Positions 1 through 7,923 of a DNA stretch of 64,000 nt are shown piece by piece (within the stretch, counting starts at the first letter, position 1; every line of letters begins with the position of its first letter). The notes below the pieces were generated by a model, which had not been told where the DNA came from, ran no database searches, and saw only the letters and a program-made list of their open reading frames with translations. The DNA comes from JANRLL01 sp033762715 (GTDB lineage Bacteria > Pseudomonadota > Alphaproteobacteria > Rickettsiales > SXRF01), in the NCBI GenBank assembly GCA_033762715.1, contig JANRLL010000016.1:232791-296790 (forward strand), written 5' to 3'. The translations under genes were made by a program, and so were the position numbers.

Positions 1-376
1 CGGCTAACGCAAAGGTGACGATTAAGTGGCTGGTTACGGTAAACGAACCAGGCAGCATGCCAAACACGTTACAAAACAGAATGAACATGAATAGCGAAAA
101 GATGATGGGAAAATATTTGAGGCCTTCTTTACCACAATTGTCACGAATGAGGCCTTGGATAAATTCAATTAATACTTCAGACGAAGACTGCCAACGGCCA
201 GGCACCAGCTGGCGCTTGCGGACACCAGCAAGCATGAACGCGATAATCGCAGTAGCGGCAATGATCATCCACAGCGACGCATTGGTAAAACTTAAGTCGG
301 TTGCGCCGATTTTAAATGGAATGAGGGGGGTCACCTCAAATTGTGCGAGTGGGCTATGATGTTCAGCTTCTGACAC
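1..376 (-). CDS. atpB: F0F1 ATP synthase subunit a (partial, N-terminal part)
   Basis: Subunit a of the membrane F0 sector, which forms the proton half-channels against the c-ring. About 125 residues are present and the gene runs off the left edge; the family is usually near 240-250 residues. Visible are the alphaproteobacterial N-terminus (SPLAQFEV, then PFKIG), a first membrane helix, and the conserved stretch LIEFIQGLIRDNCGKEG followed by a second helix. I chose the GTG at 374-376 because an AAGGA lies about 8 bases upstream and the protein starts in the family's usual place. It follows atpI in the same direction, the normal order of an alphaproteobacterial F0 operon. Confidence 0.93.
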   Translation of the reverse strand, partial: MSEAEHHSPLAQFEVTPLIPFKIGATDLSFTNASLWMIIAATAIIAFMLAGVRKRQLVPGRWQSSSEVLIEFIQGLIRDNCGKEGLKYFPIIFSLFMFILFCNVFGMLPGSFTVTSHLIVTFALA

Positions 377-408
377 GACGTAATCCTTATTAGTATCTCG
401 ATCCAACT

Positions 409-696
409 TTACGGCAATTTTTGGACATTACGCAGCATGTTACGAAATCCTGCGGCAACACCAAGAAAGAAGCCAATAATCACTAAGAAAGGTGATGTCT
501 CCAACCAACGATCCAGCATGAGTCCTAAAAAGAATCCCACCGCGGTGCCTGCAACCAAATCGATGCCCATTCGCACCGCCATGCCCAGACTTTCATTGGC
601 AACATTAGGATCGTCACCTTCTTCGCCGCTTTCAAGATGGCGTGCTTTATCCAGTTTTTGCTGAAGGTTTTCCAGCGAATTATCAGGTTTTGACAC
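409..696 (-). CDS. atpI: AtpI/AtpZ-type F0 assembly protein
   Basis: Small membrane protein encoded just ahead of atpB. In this family it helps assemble the c-ring or handles Mg2+. The 95-residue product has a charged N-terminus and two hydrophobic segments, the first around GIDLVAGTAVGFFLGLMLDR and the second around FLVIIGFFLGVAAGFRNM, typical of AtpI/AtpZ (AtpZ_AtpI family). A longer reading exists upstream, but the GTG at 694-696 has GAGAGG a few bases ahead and gives the normal start SKPDNSLENL. It lies 32 bases upstream of atpB, so the two are probably co-transcribed. Confidence 0.85.
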   Translation of the reverse strand: MSKPDNSLENLQQKLDKARHLESGEEGDDPNVANESLGMAVRMGIDLVAGTAVGFFLGLMLDRWLETSPFLVIIGFFLGVAAGFRNMLRNVQKLP

Positions 697-776
697 AGTG
701 CCTCTCGAAAGCGTGCGCAATGTATGAATAGGTACGCATGATGTCAAGCGTATTCAATTGGCTTTTTCCACTATAT

Positions 777-1508
777 TTAGCGTTTGTTGGCCAGCTTCAA
801 ATCAATGAATTGTGATACCGCTTCCACCGTGCGCTCACCGCTATATACTTCGCCGTCGATGAAGATATATGGTGTATGCGGCAGTTTCAGCTCATCATTG
901 GCAATTTTCTTGATGTTGAGCACGCGCATCTCACGATCAGTGTTGTTGAGACAGCCTGCAAACTGTTCTTTGGATAAGCCACCCACACTGGAAATGGTCT
1001 CTAAACCAGCGAGATAGTTAGGATCAAATGCCCATTTATTTTGCGCATCAAACAATACTTTGGAGAAAATGAAATAGCGCTTTGGATCTTGTTCACCCAC
1101 ACAATGCAAGAGCAGCGCAGCTTTTAGTGCGGGCTCATTGAGCGGGAATTGGCGAAGGATATAGGCTACTTTGCCAGTCTCTACGTATTTTTTCTCGATT
1201 TCTGGCATCACTTTTACGGTGAAATGCGCGCAATGTGGGCAGGTCATCGATACATAGTCAATGAGTACCACTGGTGCTTTGCGGTCACCCATCACAAAAT
1301 CATCCGATAAAGGTGCTTCTAGAATAACACTGGATTTGGTCATGCCGCCGCTGCTTAAGAAGGGCTTTAGCGTATTTTCGCCGGTCGAGGTGATCACCTC
1401 TTTTTCTGGTTTGGCTTCAGGTTTGTTTTCTACAGGCGCTGCTGCTTGCGCGTAGGCTGTAGAAGAGAGCACTGCAGATAAAGCGATAGCAATAAACCAG
1501 GAACGCAT
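777..1508 (-). CDS. Periplasmic DsbA-family thiol:disulfide oxidoreductase
   Basis: Predicted periplasmic thioredoxin-fold protein, 243 residues. It starts with a clear signal peptide (MRSWFIAIALSAVLSSTAYA, cleavage near AYA-QA), then a charged spacer. The DsbA core carries the active site CPHC in the context SMTCPHCAHF and a cis-proline loop near LPHTPYIFIDG. The start at 1506-1508 is preceded by GGAGG, better than an upstream in-frame ATG that would bury the signal peptide. Other members of this group (thioredoxin_4 type) oxidise or isomerise cysteines of exported proteins. It lies 63 bases downstream of the DUF721 gene. A second DsbA-like gene lies at 11030-11992, so the two may divide substrates; which one is the main oxidase cannot be told. 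Confidence 0.85.
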   Translation of the reverse strand: MRSWFIAIALSAVLSSTAYAQAAAPVENKPEAKPEKEVITSTGENTLKPFLSSGGMTKSSVILEAPLSDDFVMGDRKAPVVLIDYVSMTCPHCAHFTVKVMPEIEKKYVETGKVAYILRQFPLNEPALKAALLLHCVGEQDPKRYFIFSKVLFDAQNKWAFDPNYLAGLETISSVGGLSKEQFAGCLNNTDREMRVLNIKKIANDELKLPHTPYIFIDGEVYSGERTVEAVSQFIDLKLANKR

Positions 1509-1571
1509 AGGAAAGACCTCCATAAAATGATAGCAATTTCTATTGCGATTTTCGAGGATGCGCAACGAGAA

Positions 1572-2060
1572 TTATTCGGAGTGTAGTGTGTTGGCAAATG
1601 AAGCGAGCGCTGCCTTTAATTCAGGGTCTTCTACTTGATTAGCCGTTTCGATGCAGCTTTTTGGCAGAGTTGATTTGTTTTTAGGAGCAGCAACTGTTTT
1701 GGAGAGTTTCTGTGTGGTAGGAAACGTATGGCTGATAACGATACGCTCCACCGCACGATAACCAAAATAAAGCGACAATTTTTCTAATATGATGGGCTGC
1801 AAATGTTGGATCTCTGGGGCAAAGCCATTTTGCACGGCAATAGTCAAGGTGCCACCGCTGGTTTTACCTTTAGGGAACGTAAGCTTCTCAGGCAGGCTGC
1901 GAGTGGCAAGTGATTCGCCTACAACACTCGACCATTGGGTAATAAGGCGGCTGCTGGCCAGTCCTTTTTCTTTGAGAATAGGGCGTATGAGGGGCTCGAT
2001 GCAGCCATTGAGCGGCTTGGGAAACAGTGAAAAATAGCGCTTAGAGGGATCCTTGCTCAT
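1572..2060 (-). CDS. DUF721 / DciA-like protein
   Basis: 162-residue soluble protein of the DUF721 family, whose DciA members help load the replicative helicase DnaB in bacteria lacking DnaC. The N-terminal two-thirds show the usual pattern: a W in WSSVVGESLATRS, the LTFPKG strand, GGTLTIAVQNGFAPEIQHL and a final FGYRAVERIVI strand. The last 50 residues look unstructured. The start codon overlaps the end of rnhB by four bases, implying translational coupling. Family assignment is fairly sure; the helicase-loading role is inferred from the family. Confidence 0.8.
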   Translation of the reverse strand: MSKDPSKRYFSLFPKPLNGCIEPLIRPILKEKGLASSRLITQWSSVVGESLATRSLPEKLTFPKGKTSGGTLTIAVQNGFAPEIQHLQPIILEKLSLYFGYRAVERIVISHTFPTTQKLSKTVAAPKNKSTLPKSCIETANQVEDPELKAALASFANTLHSE

Positions 2061-2656
2061 GCGGCTTGCTCAAGCAACGCACGAATAGGGGCATAGCTGC
2101 GGCGATGATGCGGCGACACGCCATGGTTTGCCAGTCCTTTTTGGTGCAGGCTGGTGCCGTAGCCGGCATTGCGTTCCCAACCGTAATGCGGATATTCCAG
2201 GGCAAGCTCAGCCATGATGCGATCGCGCGTGACTTTGGCAATGATGCTGGCTGCAGCAATCGACAGGCAAATAGCATCCCCGCCAACCACCGTTTTAACC
2301 GCGCATGGTAAGGCCGGAGGCTGATTGCCATCGACCAATGCAAGCTGAGGCAACTCCGGCAGGGCTTCTACCGCGCGCAACATTGCGAGTTTGGTAGCGG
2401 CCAGAATATTGAGGCGATCGATTTCTTCCACGCTTGCGATGCCCACGCCAATTTTGGCGCAGCTCTGGAGTGCTTCAAACAATGCTTCGCGCTGTGATAA
2501 ACGCAGTTTCTTGGAGTCATCTATGCCGCTGGGTAAATTACGGGGATCTAATATAGCTGCAGCAGCCACAACAGGGCCTGCCCAGGGGCCACGCCCTGCT
2601 TCATCAACACCTGCTACGATCAGCCCGCTTTCCGCTTCCAGCGTATAGTCGGGCAT
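2057..2656 (-). CDS. rnhB: Ribonuclease HII
   Basis: Cleaves the RNA strand of RNA-DNA hybrids and removes misincorporated ribonucleotides. The 199-residue length is normal. Motif GVDEAGRGPWAGPVVAAA near residues 15-32 carries the first catalytic Asp and Glu, LALVDGNQ supplies the next Asp, and SIAAASIIAKVTRDRIM and HYGWERNAGYGT complete the family signature. The stop overlaps the following DUF721 start by four bases, and slt ends only a few bases upstream, so slt, rnhB, DUF721 and the Dsb gene look like one run. Confidence 0.96.
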   Translation of the reverse strand: MPDYTLEAESGLIVAGVDEAGRGPWAGPVVAAAAILDPRNLPSGIDDSKKLRLSQREALFEALQSCAKIGVGIASVEEIDRLNILAATKLAMLRAVEALPELPQLALVDGNQPPALPCAVKTVVGGDAICLSIAAASIIAKVTRDRIMAELALEYPHYGWERNAGYGTSLHQKGLANHGVSPHHRRSYAPIRALLEQAA

Positions 2657-2659
2657 GTA

Positions 2660-4216
2660 TTAGCCTTCTTTGCCAGGGGCGGGGAGTTTAGCCACAGGTG
2701 CCAGTGAGCGGTCATAGCTGGGCCATTGATTGTCAGCCAATGCATAGGCCGACAGATTCGGTGTGTCGCTTAGTTCAGAGTAAATCCAGTAATTCGCCAT
2801 AACCTGCATCACGTAATTACGTGTTTCACCAAAAGGAATGCTTTCGATGAATAACAAGGGGTCATCTTGGGTTAGGCGTTCTTTCCAATCTTTCAGACGG
2901 CCTGCGCCCGCATTATAGGCTACCAGCAGATAAATCAAATTATCTTCTACCAAGGAGTTGCCTAGCAGATGATCTACATAATTTTGGCCCAATGTAATAT
3001 TGAGTACGGATTCGCTGACGACGTCTGGATTATACATTAAGGTTTTTTTCATGAGCGACGCCGTTTGCGGCATAAGCTGCATGAGGCCCAAGGCACCAGC
3101 GCCACTTTGCGCTTTCGCGTTGAAGCCTGATTCTTGGCGTGTCAGCGCATAGATCAAAGCAGGATCTACGATAAAACCATATTGCGGTGTCCAGTGCGGC
3201 GTTGGATAGCGTGCGAGATCATAGTTGCGATCATCGCCTGACATATAACGCGCAATGCTGATTTGCACCGAAGCTAATTGCATCTTATGCGCCAGTGCCA
3301 GCAGCTGCTGTTTTTGCGCTGGGGTCGTATTAGGGAACCAGGCGCGCAACTCTTTTTCCGCATATTCAAACTGATCACATTCAGAGAATGCAATCGTGCG
3401 TTTGATGGCAGGAATATCCATCAGGTCATTGAGCATGGCTTGTGTCAGAACGATCGGTGCCGCGTCGAGCTCAAGGCCCATACCTAAGCGTTTGCGAGCC
3501 AAAATGCCATAAAAGCTACGGGGCTCTTCGGCAGCCAGATTGAGGTATTTATCGGATTGCTTGGCATGGCCCAGTTTTTCATAGGCGCGTGATGCCCAAT
3601 AGGCAGCGCCAGATTTAATCCAGGGTGAAGCAATGTCTTTATTTTCATAGATGTTTTTAAACTGCGCAGCGGCTTTCGCTGCTTCGTTGTTTTTCCAAGC
3701 ATCAATCGCTTTGCGCCAAGCGCTGGCCACTGCTTCCGGTGCACGGTTCAGGCCATTATCATCGCCGTAACCGCTAAGTGGAGAAATTTTGTCACGCGTG
3801 ATTTGGGTAGGCAGAGGAAGATTCTTCGCCTGCGCTAAATCAACAATCGCCTCATATTTAGGGTGATCGGGATAATTCTTGAGCCATGTCAGCAATTCGG
3901 CCGGTGTGGTATTGTATTTGCGGTGCAAATAACGGTCAGCCAGAATCTGCCCCAGCAGAATAGGATCTGAGAGTTTCTCAATGAAAATATCGGCCTGCTG
4001 CCAATCAGCACGTTTTTGCGCTTGGAAGATCTCTTTGTACAATAGGCGATCGGTACCCGACAAAATGACAGGCAGCTGAGTCTCAGTTGATTCAGCTATC
4101 GTTTTGCCATTTGCGAGCGATTGTATCGCACCCTGCACATGCCATAGTGATTTGGCTACTCCAAATCCCAGTAATACTAGACAGGCGATATAGGTTATGT
4201 TGCGTTGATTCCGCAT
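2660..4216 (-). CDS. slt: Soluble lytic murein transglycosylase
   Basis: 518-residue periplasmic peptidoglycan lyase. An N-terminal hydrophobic segment (residues 8-22) acts as signal or anchor. A long helical, TPR-like superhelix region follows, then a C-terminal SLT (GH23) domain from about residue 350. The catalytic Glu lies in ALTRQESGF. GAGALGLMQLMPQTA and LVAYNAGAGRLKDW are the other two SLT signature blocks. It lies immediately upstream of rnhB with a 3-base gap. The 94-base stretch upstream of its start is strongly AT-rich and separates it from the uracil-DNA glycosylase gene. It should release 1,6-anhydromuropeptides during wall turnover. Confidence 0.95.
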   Translation of the reverse strand: MRNQRNITYIACLVLLGFGVAKSLWHVQGAIQSLANGKTIAESTETQLPVILSGTDRLLYKEIFQAQKRADWQQADIFIEKLSDPILLGQILADRYLHRKYNTTPAELLTWLKNYPDHPKYEAIVDLAQAKNLPLPTQITRDKISPLSGYGDDNGLNRAPEAVASAWRKAIDAWKNNEAAKAAAQFKNIYENKDIASPWIKSGAAYWASRAYEKLGHAKQSDKYLNLAAEEPRSFYGILARKRLGMGLELDAAPIVLTQAMLNDLMDIPAIKRTIAFSECDQFEYAEKELRAWFPNTTPAQKQQLLALAHKMQLASVQISIARYMSGDDRNYDLARYPTPHWTPQYGFIVDPALIYALTRQESGFNAKAQSGAGALGLMQLMPQTASLMKKTLMYNPDVVSESVLNITLGQNYVDHLLGNSLVEDNLIYLLVAYNAGAGRLKDWKERLTQDDPLLFIESIPFGETRNYVMQVMANYWIYSELSDTPNLSAYALADNQWPSYDRSLAPVAKLPAPGKEG

Positions 4217-4310
4217 AGGTCAGATATATAGGTGATATTGACCAGACCAGCAAGTTAAAAACTCGTTAATTAACAAATATTAATAAATTTGTAATAATTA
4301 GAATTCTATA

Positions 4311-5114
4311 TTAAGATAATGATAATAAATAATTTTTCACCATTAATAGATCAGCCCAGGCTAGGCGCTTCTGCCCTGGCTGGCGCAATAAATAGGATGG
4401 GTGATAGATAACGGCGCATTTAATAGGGGTATTCATGTAACCATTTGAATAGTCATATAATTTTCCCCGAAGCCGTGAAATAGATTGCTCTTTCTGGAGC
4501 AAACTAGTGGTTGCCACCCCGCCGCATAGTACCAACAGCTTGGGATTGACCAGCGCAATATGCTTTTCGACAAACGGTAAGCAGGTGGTGGTTTCTTCAT
4601 TACTGGGTTGGCGATTGCCAGGGGGGCGCCAAAATATCGTATTACTGATATAGGCGTTATGCACACGATCTAGCCCGATCGCTGCCAGCATATGATCGAG
4701 CAATTGCCCGCTTGGGCCACAAAAGGGGATGCCTTTTTTATCTTCTTCCGCACCTGGCGCTTCGCCAATAAACATAACGGCAGCGCTAGGATTACCATCG
4801 GCAAACACGGTGTGGGTAGATGATTTTTTAATCCCACAACCGTCAAAGGCGCGAACGGCGGCTTCCAGCTCGGCGATGCTAGTGCATTGATCGGCGAGCG
4901 TGCGCGCTACATGTGCTGCGGCTGAGGGAGAGTGTTGCAAGGACGCTGTTGATGAGCTAGTGCGTGGAGCTTGGTGAGTAGCAGCGCTTGCAGCGGCGGC
5001 CTGAGGCGCATGAGGTTCAATTGCAAGCGGCACAAAATGATTAACCGGTGTCTCGTCAATTGCCTCGTCTACACCGGCTTCTAAATACCATTCTAGTAAT
5101 GCTTTATTAGTCAT
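4311..5114 (-). CDS. Family 4-type uracil-DNA glycosylase
   Basis: 267-residue DNA repair enzyme expected to excise uracil from deaminated DNA. The N-terminus [15 protein letters not shown] is the usual alphaproteobacterial opening, followed by an Ala/Ser/His-rich linker to about residue 75. The catalytic domain shows [17 protein letters not shown] (motif A region), [14 protein letters not shown] and the C-terminal [13 protein letters not shown]. Two Fe-S cysteines of the family are arguably visible in the core (PFCG, TTCLPF), but only one Cys is seen in the N-terminal DGCGIKKS stretch where Thermus-type enzymes have CxxC. I recall this as common in alphaproteobacterial members. It is divergent from the ETF-QO gene, 43 bases apart. 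Confidence 0.85.
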   Translation of the reverse strand: MTNKALLEWYLEAGVDEAIDETPVNHFVPLAIEPHAPQAAAASAATHQAPRTSSSTASLQHSPSAAAHVARTLADQCTSIAELEAAVRAFDGCGIKKSSTHTVFADGNPSAAVMFIGEAPGAEEDKKGIPFCGPSGQLLDHMLAAIGLDRVHNAYISNTIFWRPPGNRQPSNEETTTCLPFVEKHIALVNPKLLVLCGGVATTSLLQKEQSISRLRGKLYDYSNGYMNTPIKCAVIYHPSYLLRQPGQKRLAWADLLMVKNYLLSLS

Positions 5115-5157
5115 ATTTCGCTATGTTAGTGCAAACTCACGTTAAAGGCCATACCCA

Positions 5158-6780
5158 ATGACAGAAACCATGGAATATGACGTTGTAATTGTCGGTGCCG
5201 GTCCGGCAGGATTATCGGCCGCTATCAAGCTACGCCAATTGGCTATAGCCGATAATATAGAGCTTAAAGTCTGTGTGCTGGAGAAAGGCTCGGAAGTGGG
5301 CGCGCATATTTTATCGGGCGCCATATTAGAGCCGCGTTCGCTCAATGAATTGATACCAGACTGGCAGAAAAAAGGCGCGCCGCTACAAACGATGGCGCAA
5401 AAAGACCATTTCCTATGGCTGTTTAAAAACAAGTCGATTCACCTACCTACGCCGCCTGCCATGCATAATCGCGGCAATTATATTATAAGCCTTGGGCAGT
5501 TTTGCCGCTGGCTGGGTAAGGAAGCGGAAGCGCTAGGTGTTGAGATTTTCCCTGGGTTTCCTGCTGCGGATTTGATCGTAGAGCAGGGGCGTGTTGTTGG
5601 GGTGATGACCGGTGAATTCGGCCGCTCGAAAACAGGCGAAGAAAAAGCGTCTTACCAACCAGGCATGGCTATCCGCGCCAAATACACCTTGTTTGCCGAA
5701 GGCTGTCGCGGCTCACTATCGCAGCGTTTGATGACGCAGTTTGGGTTGCGCACTGATGCCGATCCGCAGACTTATGCTATCGGCATTAAAGAGCTGTGGG
5801 AGATTGATCCGGCTCAGCATCAGCCAGGATTGGTGGTGCATAGTGTGGGCTGGCCGATGGATTTTAAAACCTATGGCGGTTCCTTCATGTATCATATGGG
5901 TGAACGTCAGCTAGCGATAGGATTTGTAGTGGGGCTTGATTATCAGAACCCGCATCTGGATCCTTTCAATGAGTTCCAACGTTTCAAAACTCATCCGGCC
6001 ATTGCAAAATATTTGAAAGGGGGACGCCGTATTTCTTATGGGGCGCGTGCGCTCAATGAAGGCGGATTCCAATCCATTCCAAAACTCACATTCCCAGGCG
6101 GTGCATTGATCGGCTGTGGCGCGGGCTTCATGAATGTACCTAAAATCAAAGGGACGCATACGGCGATGAAATCGGCAATGCTGGCGGCAGAAGGCGTGTT
6201 TGGTGCTATCAAAAACCAAAATGATGCGCGGCTGGAAGCAGGCTATCCGGAAGCGCTCAAGAAAAGCTGGGTTTATGATGAGTTGTATCGTGTGCGCAAT
6301 ATCCGTCCGGCGTTTCATTGGGGTACTCTTGTAGGCTTAGCCTACGCCGCATTTGATACGTATATTTTGCGTGGGCGCGCGCCATGGACCTTGCATCACA
6401 AGGCAGATCACCTACAGCTGAAACCAGCCGCCAATATGCCTAAGATCGATTATCCTAAACCCGATGGCGTGCTCACATTCGATCGCCTGTCCTCCGTATT
6501 CTTATCGAGCACCAACCATGAAGAAGATCAGCCCGCGCATTTGACACTCAAAGATGAGTCGATACCGATTGAACATAATTTGAAGCTCTATGATGCGCCG
6601 GAGCAGCGCTATTGTCCGGCGAGCGTTTATGAAATCGTCAATCGCGATACGACGCCACGTCTGCAAATCAATGCGCAAAACTGTGTGCATTGTAAAACGT
6701 GCGACATCAAAGATCCAAAGCAAAATATTGTATGGGTAACGCCAGAAGGCGGCGGTGGCCCCAACTATTCGGCGATGTAA
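5158..6780 (+). CDS. Electron transfer flavoprotein-ubiquinone oxidoreductase
   Basis: Passes electrons from reduced ETF to ubiquinone at the inner membrane. It is 540 residues, normal for the family. The N-terminal FAD-binding motif VVIVGAGPAGLSAAIKLRQL is intact, followed by EKGSEVGAHILSGAILEP. A ubiquinone/membrane-binding middle region follows. A C-terminal [4Fe-4S] ferredoxin-like domain has Cys in RYCPASVYE and the triad NCVHCKTCDIKDP, ending in WVTPEGGGGPNY. The chosen ATG is the first before the FAD motif, though its ribosome site is weak. No etfA or etfB is nearby, so the ETF itself must lie elsewhere. The stop is immediately convergent with the sulfotransferase-like gene. Confidence 0.95.
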   Translation: MTETMEYDVVIVGAGPAGLSAAIKLRQLAIADNIELKVCVLEKGSEVGAHILSGAILEPRSLNELIPDWQKKGAPLQTMAQKDHFLWLFKNKSIHLPTPPAMHNRGNYIISLGQFCRWLGKEAEALGVEIFPGFPAADLIVEQGRVVGVMTGEFGRSKTGEEKASYQPGMAIRAKYTLFAEGCRGSLSQRLMTQFGLRTDADPQTYAIGIKELWEIDPAQHQPGLVVHSVGWPMDFKTYGGSFMYHMGERQLAIGFVVGLDYQNPHLDPFNEFQRFKTHPAIAKYLKGGRRISYGARALNEGGFQSIPKLTFPGGALIGCGAGFMNVPKIKGTHTAMKSAMLAAEGVFGAIKNQNDARLEAGYPEALKKSWVYDELYRVRNIRPAFHWGTLVGLAYAAFDTYILRGRAPWTLHHKADHLQLKPAANMPKIDYPKPDGVLTFDRLSSVFLSSTNHEEDQPAHLTLKDESIPIEHNLKLYDAPEQRYCPASVYEIVNRDTTPRLQINAQNCVHCKTCDIKDPKQNIVWVTPEGGGGPNYSAM

Positions 6781-7593
6781 TTATACCGTGTAAAAATACT
6801 TGGCGTAAGTGGTATGCGCTTTGATGGCGCTTCTAATCTCGTCGGCGACACTGGCTTGATACACGCGCTGTTTCTCATCGATATGAAGGGCAGATTTTGA
6901 CTCTTCCCGCGCACCAATGAGGGTGGCCATCAGTGATGGATTTTCTACCAACTCTTCGTATTTGAGTATATTGATAGCGTGCCGAGCATCATAATAGCGC
7001 TGACAAAAACTATCATACAAAGCCAGCATACGTTGCATACGTGGCCAGTTGTGTGAAATATGCGCGGCTTCTGGCCAAAAGGGCTTGAAATCATCAGCCA
7101 ATTTCCCTTGAGCGAACGCACGCTGGCCTGATTGCTTGAGCCAGGAAATCATTACGTCTAACGGATGGCGAATGACGGCAATAACAGCAAAATGCCGCGT
7201 TGCAATTAGCGCTGGAAGCAGTGCGGTATAGAGCACGTGCTGTTTCATGGCCAAGCTGAAATCATCGGACAAACCATCACGCGTGAAAGCAATGAAGGCG
7301 CGCTGGCCTGCCTCATCATAAGGCTGGCGAAAATCATGCAAGCCATCGAGCACTGGTGAGCCATCCGTCGCACGAATATCGGCAATAGGGTCTTTGCTTA
7401 AAAGCTGTTGCCGGCGATAGTCAAAATCACGGATGATTTTGTCACAATAAAGCTCAGCAGAGTCGATCTCGGCTGCTTTACGTAACTGCCATACAGGATG
7501 ATTGATACAGACTGTATTAGGAAACCCATCTAACAGAGCCGCCGCAACGGTTAACCCGCCGCGAGGAATGCCTGTCACGATGATGTCTAACAA
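6781..7593 (-). CDS. Sulfotransferase-like P-loop protein
   Basis: 270-residue protein with the layout of PAPS-dependent sulfotransferases. The N-terminal phosphosulfate loop is TGIPRGGLTVAAALLDG; the Ser/Thr-rich PRSGTT of classical enzymes is here PRGGLT. The 3'-phosphate-binding strand is VIAVIRHPLDVMISWLKQ near the middle, followed by YDARHAINILKYEELVENP. Substrate is unknown; relatives act on lipids, sugars or polysaccharides. It follows the small gene at 7602-7799 by 8 bases and is likely co-translated with it. A nucleotide-binding protein without sulfotransfer activity is the alternative, given the changed loop. Confidence 0.7.
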   Translation of the reverse strand: MLDIIVTGIPRGGLTVAAALLDGFPNTVCINHPVWQLRKAAEIDSAELYCDKIIRDFDYRRQQLLSKDPIADIRATDGSPVLDGLHDFRQPYDEAGQRAFIAFTRDGLSDDFSLAMKQHVLYTALLPALIATRHFAVIAVIRHPLDVMISWLKQSGQRAFAQGKLADDFKPFWPEAAHISHNWPRMQRMLALYDSFCQRYYDARHAINILKYEELVENPSLMATLIGAREESKSALHIDEKQRVYQASVADEIRSAIKAHTTYAKYFYTV

Positions 7594-7601
7594 GACCTAA
7601 A

Positions 7602-7799
7602 TCAGACGTTTTTGTAAGCGATGGGCAAGCCGCTGCTTTTATCCATAACCAGGCTGCCATCTTCATAGGCTGCGGCCATATAGCGGGCACTGCCACTTTT
7701 AATGAAAAGGACGGGTTTTACCACCTTGTTATTATGTTTGCGGAGGGCTGTTGCTGCACCACGAGCATCTGGGTTATTTTTACTGCTTTTGCTGCTCAT
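7602..7799 (-). CDS. Small basic protein of unknown function
   Basis: 65-residue protein, not recognised. It has a lysine-rich first half (KSSKNNPDARGAATALRKHN) and a second half that could form a small beta sheet (KPVLFIKSGSARYMAAAYEDG, then LVMDKSSGLPIAYKNV). There are no membrane segments or cysteines. It sits just upstream of the sulfotransferase-like gene with an 8-base gap, the best sign that it is a real gene. It may be an accessory subunit or simply a short conserved protein; nothing in the sequence decides. Confidence 0.55.
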   Translation of the reverse strand: MSSKSSKNNPDARGAATALRKHNNKVVKPVLFIKSGSARYMAAAYEDGSLVMDKSSGLPIAYKNV

Positions 7800-7923
7800 A
7801 ACGAAATTCCAATTACTTTTAAAAATAGTTCTTTAACGGTCGCGGGATTGTATTAATATAGAAAGCTCATGCAAGTATTATTTAGCATGGATTTTCTTGG
7901 CAGTATTTTTGGCGAATAAGGCA

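Noticed and set aside
1..359. Plus-strand frame at the left edge
   Set aside because: It is the shadow of atpB; the opposite strand encodes a well-conserved ATP synthase subunit a.
4217..4310. AT-rich stretch after the uracil-DNA glycosylase gene as an origin or attachment site
   Set aside because: It is short, has only a 6-bp imperfect inverted repeat (ACAAAT/ATTTGT), and no DnaA-box cluster or integrase is nearby.
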